DNA of 64,000 nt from Tieghemostelium lacteum. Lineage: Eukaryota; Evosea; Eumycetozoa; Dictyosteliales; Raperosteliaceae. Under the pieces are notes generated by a model, which searched no databases, was not told where the DNA came from, and was given only the letters and a program-made list of their open reading frames with translations. This document shows positions 34,107-43,055 of this stretch, in pieces. The DNA lies in the NCBI GenBank assembly GCA_001606155.1, contig LODT01000021.1, positions 558,001 through 622,000 of the forward strand, in the 5' to 3' direction. How positions within the stretch are numbered: the stretch's first letter is position 1; every line of letters starts with the position of its first letter. The translations under genes were made by a program, and so were the position numbers.

Positions 34107-34970
34107 ATGACATATAGTTTAAATGAATATATAACAATAGCTATGGCTATTCTAACAACTGGAGCAGCAGCAGTTGGTGTATTATATCTATTTACTAATA
34201 CCAATAGTGGAAATAAAAAAGATAACAAGAACGATAAACCAAAAAGAATTGCATTAAACGCTGAGGAATATCAAAAGTTCCAATTAAAAGAGAAACAAAT
34301 TGTCAATCACAACACTAGAATATTCAGATTTGCATTACCAAACCCAGACGACATTCTAGGATTGCCAACTGGAAAACATATTTCCATTAGAGCCAATGTA
34401 AACGGCCAACAAATCATGCGTCCATATACCCCAATCACCTCAGATAAGGATTTAGGTTACTTTGATCTACTCATTAAAGTCTATGAGAAGGGTGCTATGA
34501 CAAGTCACATGGATAAATTATACATTGGTGAATATTTAGAGTTTAGAGGTCCAAAAGGTAAATTTGAATTCTCAGTCAATCGTTACAAGTCTATCGGTAT
34601 GATTGCTGGTGGTACTGGTATAACTCCAATGTTACAAGTCATCAGAGCTATTCTCGAGAACCCTGAAGATCACACTGAAATCTCATTGATCTTTGGTAAT
34701 ATCACTGAAGAGGATATCTTACTCAAAGCCGATTTGGATACCCTTGCTGCTTCTCACAACAATTTCAAGGTTTATTATGTACTGAATACTCCACCAAAAG
34801 GATGGACTGAAGGTGTAGGTTTCATTTCTCAAGAAATGATTTCTACTCGTCTGCCAAAACCTGCCGAAACTACTCAAATTGTCATGTGTGGTCCACCAAT
34901 GATGAACAAGGCAATGTTAGGTCACTTGGAAACTATTGGATACTCCAAAGAATCCATCTTTACCTTCTAA
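34107..34970 (+). CDS. cyb5r: NADH-cytochrome b5 reductase
   Basis: FAD enzyme that passes electrons from NADH to cytochrome b5. 287 residues, one exon. An N-terminal membrane helix (about residues 9-29, TIAMAILTTGAAAVGVLYLF) anchors it, probably to the outer mitochondrial membrane or ER. The FAD-binding motif is MRPYTPITSD, followed by GAMTSHMDKLYIGEYLEFRG and GPKGKFEF; the NADH side has MIAGGTGITPMLQVIRAI and the C-terminal VMCGPPMMNKAM and FTF end. All canonical parts are present and the length matches the CYB5R1/3 group. Neighbouring genes give no clue to a special role. Confidence 0.95.
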   Translation: MTYSLNEYITIAMAILTTGAAAVGVLYLFTNTNSGNKKDNKNDKPKRIALNAEEYQKFQLKEKQIVNHNTRIFRFALPNPDDILGLPTGKHISIRANVNGQQIMRPYTPITSDKDLGYFDLLIKVYEKGAMTSHMDKLYIGEYLEFRGPKGKFEFSVNRYKSIGMIAGGTGITPMLQVIRAILENPEDHTEISLIFGNITEEDILLKADLDTLAASHNNFKVYYVLNTPPKGWTEGVGFISQEMISTRLPKPAETTQIVMCGPPMMNKAMLGHLETIGYSKESIFTF

Positions 34971-35101
34971 AAGCTTTTATTTTTAAAATATTTTATAATA
35001 AAAGATATTACGCTGTGTTGTTCTTTGAAAACAAATATATAAATATTCGGTTTTATTTTAATTGATATTTACAATGGTGTGGATGTGTGTACAGAGTTTA
35101 T

Positions 35102-35994
35102 TTATTTTATTATAATTGGTAGATAATAGGTTGCGGAAACATCTTGAATTATTACATGAAAAAGAAGACATTTACCTTCAAATATACAACAAACTACTTC
35201 TTCAGGTTTCAGTTGATGAATATGAAGAACTTTTAATATTTTTTTAATATCTACAATAGCTGAAGAACTGTCAGGTGCCTGATCTTTACCTTTATTGGTA
35301 TCAATCAGTGGATGACTGAGTCCTGTATAATGTGTTGTAATAGAGCCTGCTGGTGACTCAACCTGCAGAGTCAATTGTGATTTCATAGATATGGTAATAA
35401 CTAATTGTTCAGAGAGATTTTTCATCTTATCAATTACATTTTGAATAGTTTTAATATCAGGCATTTGAATGTATACTTGAGGATCTGGTAAGATAGGTTC
35501 AGTCATCATTGCCAATTGCTGTGTAGTCAGTAGAATAATAGGTATATCTTGATAGAGTACTACAGTGCTACTAGATGATTTGATAACAAAATGTAAATAA
35601 GGTTCACTTTGTTTCTTTGTAAGACGTATTGTTATATCATTACTGTTGATAGCTGATAACAATACTCTTCTGAGATTCTCTAATTGAATTTGAAATTGAA
35701 TCTCATTGTTAGCTATAGATTGAATAGAAAATTCATTCTCAAAAAATGATTCACTTGGTAAATCATAAAATACCTGTATACCATCTTCTATATCACCACT
35801 ATTTACTATAAACCTTATTTTTTTTGGTGTTATATGCATTACACATTCGGTGTGTATTTTCATCATATTCTGGACTAGTTCTATTAGATAGAGGTTAGTA
35901 ATTGTAAATTTATGTGAAGTATGTCACATTTAAAACTAAATAGATACTCACTTAATAGTATTTTTGATTTATATAATTTTGCTCTAAATTTCAT
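35102..35994 (-). CDS. hus1: Checkpoint clamp protein Hus1
   Basis: Subunit of the PCNA-like Rad9-Rad1-Hus1 clamp that signals DNA damage through ATR. Exon 1 35952-35994 (MKFRAKLYKSKILL) and exon 2 35102-35880 (phase 1, giving KLVQNMMKIHTECVMHITPKK) make 273 residues; human HUS1 has 280. Alignment from memory is continuous: NNEIQFQIQLENLRRVL, SSTVVLYQDIPIILL, EPILPDPQVYIQMPDIKTIQ, VIDKMKNLSEQLVI and SITTHYTGL match the human order. The N-terminal MKFRAK is the family start and fixes the small first exon. The intron is 71 nt with a GTGAGT donor. It stands alone; the neighbouring broken ORC4-like copy is probably coincidence. Confidence 0.92.
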
Positions 35995-36542
35995 TTTCTG
36001 AGATATCTATAATATTTTTTAAAAATTTAATTTTTGACTCTGTTTATAAAATTTTTTCTTAGAAAATATAACTTTTTACAGTTGATCAAAATCTATGAAG
36101 TGGACAATAAAAACGAACTAATGCTAAAACAGCCAAAATAATTAATAAATAATTGTAAATAAATTATCAATGTATATTTAATCAAATATGTCTTTTTATC
36201 GGTCCGGTAGTTTGGTCTATTTTGTTCTTATTCTCACTCTCCACTTAAAATACAAAATTTTGGCGGGTGATTAAAAATAAAATAAATAAAACAAAAACGT
36301 AGTGGCAACGTTATGATTGACTGCCCGGCCGGGCAACTATTGTTAGATGGTTCTTTCACACAGATAATGGTGAAATTTCACAAAACTTTCAATAATCATT
36401 TAACTCATTATCACCTATATCAAGATATTTTTTAATATTTTTTTTAAAATTTTATTTATCCATTCAAATGTGAGTTGGGTGTTTAAAAAAAGGTACACCC
36501 CCTATATAAAAAATAAAAAAAAAAAAAATAATATAGTATAGG
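35995..36542. promoter_or_regulatory. Hus1 upstream region with GC-rich spots
   Basis: Mostly A/T-rich, but with two isolated G+C-rich spots: TCGGTCCGGT at about 36199 and the palindrome at 36322-36335. No coding frame is visible. Confidence 0.5.
36322..36335. repeat. Perfect 14-bp GC palindrome
   Basis: TGCCCGGCCGGGCA reads the same on both strands. Twelve of its 14 bases are G or C in a neighbourhood that is roughly 75-80% A+T. It lies about 330 bases upstream of the hus1 start. It could be a dimeric factor site or a chance remnant. Confidence 0.8.
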
Positions 36543-37683
36543 GTGTATTTTGAGACATCTATAATTTATATATCAGGATTGGAGGGTAGTGGTAAATCAA
36601 CAGTAAGCGTTATAAGATATTTTAAATTTGATAATATATTCATTTTTATCTTAATCAGCTATTTCTTTCTTGTTTTAAATCAATCTCCAACCCCAACCCA
36701 AGTTTTAAATCAGTCATATTTCGACAATCTCAGCTACTTTTAACAACAACAGATGGAATAATAGACACAATAATTTTTAATTTAAAACAGAATACGTGTT
36801 TTAATAGCATCAATACATAGAATTGCGATAAATTACAACTAACAACCATAATAACAAAAGAGGGTCTACAACTATTCATTGTTATAGAAGATTTGGAATT
36901 AGTTACCGTTAATCAAGATGACAAAGATAAACTCTTTAAAATATTATATTGGATGTATGAACTAAAGACAATCACAAAACACATGGTACAGATAGTTTGG
37001 ATTTCTAGGGACTCGCACATTCACCTACACCTTAATGATTTATTAAAATCAAGGTATTTTGCTTCTGATAACAAAACAACACCACCTCGAGATTTCAATA
37101 CACAATTGAGGATTATTAAAGATTCCGTCACAGTGAAATCTAAAACAATAGGGTCAACATGGAATAGTTCAATAGATAAACTTATTAACGATAAAGATTT
37201 TATTGAAACTATTAGGGTTTAATACCATTTTAATCCTTCAATTAGTTATTTAAAAGCAATCATGAATAGAGCTTTAGAACTTTTGGAATGTGGATCCTTT
37301 ATAGAATTAAATAAAATAAAAATGGCGATTGAACAACTAAATGGTGATATATAAAAACCTGACACAACTCCCAGAAAATGAAATAATACTTTTAGTAACA
37401 GCAGCAAAAATAAACGATAGAACTGAACCACCAATTTTACAATTTAACGAGCTTCTTCAAGAATGTACAATATTGACAAAAACCATTATTAGACTTAAAT
37501 AAGTTCATTGGCTTTCAATTTTTAATAGAATTGTTGAACAACAACGGTTACTTGGAAATAGAAAAACCAGTTAGTGATGTAAATATAAAATTTTCATTAA
37601 CAATACCAAGTACAGTCATAATCCAAGCATTTAAAGAATCCAAAATGGTAGACGAATTTATTAAACCGCCTCTGCATAATTAA
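36543..37683 (+). pseudogene. ORC4-like origin recognition subunit, decayed copy
   Basis: Plus-strand remains of an AAA+ ATPase. In order: a P-loop YISGLEGSGKSTV (36563), a stretch LFIVIEDLELVTV where Walker B would be, QIVWISRDS and LLKSRYF (ORC4 LEKRVKSRF-like), the winged part NPSISYLKAIMNRALELLEC (about 37230-37290), then LPENEIILLVTAAKI, FNELLQEC and finally FKESKMVDEFIKP near the C-terminus. This order fits ORC4 (EICLIIAMKHL, FNFQMVYNEF, VVMKAFEHLQQLELIKP in human). The frame changes at least four times and carries several stops, and the expected N-terminus is missing. A functional orc4 presumably lies elsewhere. ORC5 or a related AAA+ protein fits less well. Confidence 0.6.
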
Positions 37684-37721
37684 TAAAATAATATAAAATT
37701 AAATATTTATTATATTTGATC

Positions 37722-38640
37722 CTATTTAGTAAGATCAATAGGTTTGTTTCTTAGTTCTCTACCAATTATTTCACGAAGGGGTGTGAAATCTGTCGCACTT
37801 TTGTTTGTCTTGGTTGTTAAATTTGTTTGTTTTTGTCTCAATCCTAATCCATTTTTGTACTTCTTCCAGTTTCCTGTAAAATTGCTGATGTATACTATAA
37901 CATCACCTTAGTACCCTTGAATGGGTTGTTTTTCAAAGCCTTGATAATAGATTACTAAACTGTACGACAGAACACCATCTATTATCAAGGTGTTCTGTCG
38001 TACAGTTTAGTAATCTCTAATACTTGATCATCAGAAATTGGATGCACCTTTTCTAGCTGTTGTTGAACCATTATAATATTCTTTGTATTCAAGACCTTTA
38101 AATGTGTTTGTTTTAATTACAAAATCTAATATTTGTTTAAATGATTTTATCAGGTAATTCAAGTGAGTTTGGGGTATTTTGGTTTCTAATTCTATCAAAT
38201 CATAGTATTGGTCAATGTTAGATGCTGTTAATTCTTCATTTATTAGTAGACTTAACGATTTTAGGTAACTTGAGAAAACTAAAGTCTCTGGAACAAACAT
38301 TTGTTGCAAGTTTATAGGACCTTGTTCTTTTATCTTGTAGTCTTTTATACCAATAGTGACATATTAGACAAGTAATCCTTTGTGATTTTTTCAGCGATAA
38401 AAAGTACTACTAAAAGACTTTTTATAATATTGAAATTTTAGTTTGGTTGTTGTTTAACTACTACTGCAGATAACTTATTGTATTAATAACTACAATCTTT
38501 GGTTTAGATCTTTCATTTGTATCTGATCTGATTGATCATCTTCAATCAAAATCATATTGTCATTTGATATTTTGTTGATATCGATATTTTCTTTCTTTAG
38601 TTAATATCTAATATATTTGATAATATTAAATAAACCACAC
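37722..38640 (-). pseudogene. Decayed gene of unknown family
   Basis: Minus-strand coding-like pieces, broken by frame changes and stops. From the N-terminal side: ENIDINKISNDNMILIEDD (about 38530-38595), PKIVVINTISYL (about 38470-38505), IAEKITKDYLSNMS (about 38355-38400), an unbroken 90-residue piece at 38031-38309 (VPETLVFSSYLKSLSLLINE to STTARKGASNF), and a C-terminal piece GDVIVYISNFTGNWKKYKNG to NKPIDLTK ending at 37722. The last two are separated by the inverted-repeat block at 37939-38015, which looks like an insertion or rearrangement within the old gene. I recognise no domain. It lies tail-to-tail with the ORC4-like relic. Confidence 0.5.
37939..38015. repeat. Interlocked double inverted repeat (A-B-A'-B')
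   Basis: Two overlapping inverted repeats. Arms A and A' are 14 bases, 37939-37952 and 37977-37990 (CCTTGATAATAGAT and its complement). Arms B and B' are 27 bases, 37950-37976 and 37989-38015, perfect complements. A' is exactly the loop between B and B', and most of B is the loop between A and A'. As RNA this is the topology of a pseudoknot with very long stems; as DNA it gives two competing hairpins. Confidence 0.9.
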
Positions 38641-38817
38641 TTAATGGTGTGTTAATTATTCAATTTACAATATTTTTATTAAATTATTGAATTTTTATTT
38701 AAACTAATGTCTATAGATAATTTATACTTATAATTAAAATGAATAAACTCAATATAAAAACAATGTAGCTAAAGATAAAGATACTTTTCTAGATTCTATT
38801 AATATTAATTATTAACT
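38641..38817. other. A/T-rich spacer in the graveyard region
   Basis: No coding trace is visible. It separates the minus-strand relic from the plus-strand fragments. Confidence 0.4.
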
Positions 38818-39190
38818 ATGGTGAGGATATTGGGAGCCTATAACAATGAAAATTTTAATTCACGTTTATTGATGGAGTGTAACCATCAATTATTGGTTGC
38901 TGTGCCCCAAAAATTTAGAAAAGACACCTTTGAAAGGCATTCTGAAAGCAAGAATAGAGATGGGTGCATAAATGGTTGTATCATATGATACAATTGTATA
39001 GGATGTGAGCAATAATTAAAAAATTGAAATTTAATAGGAATTACTTTTTTAGGGTATGTATTAAATGAAAATTTTAATAGAATTGATCCTATTGATTTAA
39101 ATAGATCATTTCAAATCGTGTACATTGCTAATTTGTCTTTCAGATTTATTTTATTAATATCTACTTCGTTAGGTAGGTTTAAAGGTTTAT
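38818..39190 (+). pseudogene. Plus-strand coding fragments, unknown family
   Basis: Two coding-like pieces: MVRILGAYNNENFNSRLLME to DGCINGCII at 38818-38991 (57 codons), and YVLNENFNRIDPIDLNRSFQ to LGRFKGLY at about 39055-39190, between which the frame is lost. The phrase NENFN occurs in both. No gene of this size stands alone here, so I read them as leftovers of one decayed gene. The remaining DNA to 39632 is A/T-rich with nothing recognisable. Confidence 0.35.
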
Positions 39191-39632
39191 ATTAGAAATA
39201 TTTAAATGATACTTTCAGAATGTGTTAGAATTAATTTGGAATTAAAAAAATTTCAATGAAGTATACCCTATGATATTAATGAATGGATCTTGTGATTCAC
39301 TTCTTTGAATTTTTTTCATTATTACCCCTATGGGTTATGTTATCCAATATCTAGAGTTCTTTGATCTAATAGGTATGTTGAATGTTCAAATATTTATTAA
39401 TTTGGTTCTATTTTAAATAAACATTAATCACTTAAAATTCATTTGGTGGAGAAATTAAAATTTTTTTTAAATTTTTTTATTATTATTATTTTTAAAATAA
39501 CAGCTACAAGATTTTTCAGATATAAAACTTAATTGGAGTCATCATCTTTGAGGAGAAATCTAAAGGGAAAATCTATTTAGTTCTATTTACTTTTAAATTT
39601 CATTTTAAATTAATATATTAAGATAAAGCGCC

Positions 39633-42016
39633 ATGGCATCATCACTAAATAGTTTTGGTGTGATGCCAAATAATAGCTATAGAAAGGCGTCACAGTTGAT
39701 ATTTGATATGGAAGATATTATAAAAAATGAATTGGAGGCATTAGAGAAATTCTGTAAATCAGATAACAATGATGTACCTTTTCAGAGAGCAATTAATAAA
39801 GCAAAAAGAAAGGTATGTTTTGTATAAGACATTATATACATTAACAATAACAACAACCTACCACACAGATTTAGTAATACTATTTATTATACATAATGCC
39901 TACTATATAGTTTGAAAAAAGAAGAGGGCCACTGTTAATTAAACCACTTAATAAGAAAAAGGGTAGAGTTATTATTGGGAATATGGAATACGACCCGATA
40001 TCACAGATTTGGAAAGGTAATGAAAAGGAACTGAATAACTTTCCAGCAACACCAGCATTGATTACCAATTTGTTTGGTAAGAATGAAGAAAAGGTGGTTG
40101 GTGGTATGAAATGGGATCCTAATCAAAAAGAGTGGAGAGGAAATGAAGGGGAATTATCGAAATTCAAACTGATAAAACCAGCTTTGATTACACAGTTGAA
40201 TGGTAATCTTAATATAAAAACTGAGAATGGTATGGTTTATGATCCTGTTACAATGAAATGGAGAGGTAATGAAGTAGAACTTGATGTTTTTGATACTATG
40301 GATGAACAGAACAAGGATAATACATTTACAGTTGGAAAAGAGTTTAATTTGACACCACATCTCATTGGTTTATTTAAGAAATCAGAGGAAGCACATAACA
40401 AGGATTTGTCAGGGTGGTTCCCAGAAGAGAGAATATTAGACGATAGAGATTTCCTCTATTCTATTAGAAATATGTCTATAATGAAATTAGTACAGACTGC
40501 TATACAAGGTAACCCTGGTAGTACTAGCCATGGGGCTGCTTCATCGTCATTAGGTGGAACACCTTCATCACCAGGTGGAATCATACCATTGATTAGCAGT
40601 AAACCTAAAGTTGTAGATGAAACTAATGATTGGGATGAAGTGGATTTTAAACAGACATTGAAATTGAATCTAAAGATTCACCAGGATACAGGTGAGATGG
40701 GTGGAGATAACATGTCTGTTGCCAGTGGTAATACAAATGATGAAATGCTTAACCTTACTAGTGAAGGTGAGGAATCTGAAGATTGGGATAAGGAAATGGG
40801 TTTCACTTCAGAAGATGATAATAATACCAACGATGCTTCCTCTACTAAAGATACAGCTTCATCACTACCTCAAACTCCTAGAAAAGATGAGGATTGGTCA
40901 GATTTTGGTGACACTATAACCCAAATACAACCAGGTAAAATCATTCAATTAAACAAATACAAGGAGAAACAACAAGACTCTGAAGACGATGATGATATCG
41001 ATTTTGGATCATTTAGTAATACAATTCCAAATAAGGGTACTATAACACCATCCTCATCTTCATCATCATCAACAACACAACCATCAATGACACAGTCTAG
41101 TGGCACCATTAAAGGATTAGGTACTATAAGAGGTCTTGAAAAAGGTGGTAGTATAAAACGTGTAAATAACACAATGAACAACATACCATCTTTAAATTCA
41201 ATAATGTCACAATTTAATAATAACAACAACAATAACAATAACAATAGTAGTAGTAATAGTAATACACCATTGGGTAGCAGTGGTAATAATTTATTTAATA
41301 ATTTCAAGAGTAAAGGATCACAAGGTGTCAGTGGTGATGAAGAAGATATTGATAGTATCTTTGATGATGTAGAATTACCAAAAAATATGGAACTCAATTT
41401 GCACAAAGACATTCACAGAGACGATTTCAATAGGCTCTCTGGTGATGAACCACATCTTGAAACTATAAGATTTTTTGAAAATGATAAAGATGTTGTAGAA
41501 GAAGATTGGCCAGATGTAAATATACCACCTAGCGGAATCAAAAAGACCAATGAATCCAGAAAATCACCACCAATCTCTAAGAGTCACATTGAAGATTACT
41601 CTGATGAACTGTCACTGACCGATTCAAAACCATTACAATTAAAGAAACCAATGTTATTGGCTGACAATCCATTTGGTGATGATGATAGTGACTGGAATGA
41701 TGTCAGTTTTCCTCCTGATTTCAGACCATCTACACCCAGTCAACTATTAAACTCAACCAATACTAAAAATTTAAATTTAACCCCAACTGCTGATTACTCA
41801 CACCAACCAAAAACCCCAAACACTGTCATTAGTAACAAATCAATGACTACCAACTCTTTAAATATACCAAATTCACCTTCTGACCATTTTAGACCTGTAT
41901 CACCAAATTCAATCAATACCATTTTTAAGAAACCACCTGAAATTCCTTCTACTCCTTTGACTCCTTATAAATTAGTAGAAAGATCTTCAACTGATCCAAC
42001 TATAAAGAAAAAATAA
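39633..42016 (+). CDS. Byr4/Bfa1-like mitotic exit/septation regulator
   Basis: Exons 39633-39812 and 39911-42016 join as AKRK-FEKRRGP (phase 0), 761 residues. A helical N-terminus is followed by RRGPLLIKPLNKKKGRVIIG and three copies of a repeat of about 55 residues: NMEYDPISQIWKGNEKEL, GMKWDPNQKEWRGNEGEL and GMVYDPVTMKWRGNEVEL, each preceded or followed by PALIT.L or PHLIGL. This YDP...W.GNE pattern is that of fungal Byr4/Bfa1, the partner in the two-part GAP for the Spg1/Tem1 GTPase. A fold helper segment (EERILDDRDFLYSIRNMSIM) follows. The C-terminal 450 residues are acidic, Asn/Ser-rich, with four DW(D/S/N)(E/D)(V/F) motifs spaced along it. The role in cytokinesis timing is inferred from the family. 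Confidence 0.75.
41212..41262 (+). repeat. Asn/Ser codon repeat
   Basis: Run of AAT/AAC and AGT codons inside the Byr4-like gene, coding nine or more Asn followed by Ser/Asn. It is typical of dictyostelid proteins. Confidence 0.9.
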
Positions 42017-42198
42017 AACAATCCTTTATATATATTATAATAACTATTTAAAATGATGTTTACCTTATTTGATAAAGGGTATTTACAAAATTTAAATATC
42101 TTGATATTTATTAAGATTTGTGAAATTTAGATGAATAACATGATTTTGTAAAGAATAAATATTCTTTTGATTCTATTTTTATGACTAAAGGTTTTAAT

Positions 42199-42381
42199 TT
42201 ATAATTCTCTTGATGAATATATTGGACTAACTTTTGATTTAAATAATTTTTCACTACAATAATTATTCTCTTTTAAATCATTATTGGTACAAATGATAGT
42301 ATCTATATCTATGGAATTTAAATATAATTCTATTTGTTGAGAAATTTCAACAATATTGTTAAGTTCATTTGGAAAAGACAT
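42199..42381 (-). CDS. Small hypothetical protein, 60 residues
   Basis: An open frame starting MSFPNELNNIVEISQQIELY and ending YSSREL. It lacks the Phe/Ile/Asn homopolymer look of chance frames in this DNA, has a helical, heptad-like first half, and has an A/T-rich upstream region. It is tail-to-tail with the Byr4-like gene at a distance of 180 bases. I recognise no family. It may be a short helical subunit or a chance frame. Confidence 0.45.
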   Translation of the reverse strand: MSFPNELNNIVEISQQIELYLNSIDIDTIICTNNDLKENNYCSEKLFKSKVSPIYSSREL

Positions 42382-43055
42382 GTTTTAATAATATTTATAT
42401 TATTTGAATTAATTGTTTTTAAATATATAATTGTTTTTAAAATAATTTTTATTTAAATAGTTTTTTTAAAATTGAATTTTAAGAGTCACCAAAACAAGTT
42501 AAAATTAGTTGTTGTTATTAATAACAACATGATATTTTATTTGCCATTTTACTTTGAATTAAAAAAAAACACACAATCAACTTGCCTATCACCCTCTTAG
42601 AGATTATTTTACCGTCGAAAATATCCTGTTGGGTAAATGAAACTTTAATAATGAATTAACAAAAAAAGAAAATAAAAGAGACTTTACATACGTGAAAAAT
42701 TATCATTAAACTAAAGAAATTTTATTTACAAATAAAAAAATTAATTAATTGCACACCACACCAGTCAATTTTAAAGGGATTAATAATCATTTTTTTAAAA
42801 GATGGGGTTGTGGTGTTGAAGATATATTAATTTGTGGTTGGTTTGTTGAGATGTTTTTTAATAATAAAATATATAAATTATATGGATATTCATACAGTAT
42901 ATGTTAAAGGTAATATTATATGGCGGTAGAATTTATAATTATAATGAGGTGTGTTGGTGAGTGTATGTTTGTTTAAGTGTGAGTGAGGGTGTGTGTTTGT
43001 TGTTAATATTGATATTTTTAAGTGTTATTGTTACTGTTATTAGTGATGAGTTCTT
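42382..43055. other. Intergenic, A/T-rich then GT-rich
   Basis: Upstream DNA of the small gene and 3' flank of the RasGAP gene. A GT-rich patch (GTGTGTTGGTGAGTGTATG, about 42950-43005) matches 3' flanks seen elsewhere in the window. No gene seen. Confidence 0.5.

Noticed and set aside
37722-38640. Reading the decayed minus-strand gene as a mobile element
   Set aside because: No transposase, integrase, polymerase or terminal repeats can be seen; the inverted repeat block lies inside it and does not flank it.
40945-41412. Minus-strand frame with a long leucine run
   Set aside because: Antisense of the Asn/Ser codon repeat in the Byr4-like gene. No homologous features.
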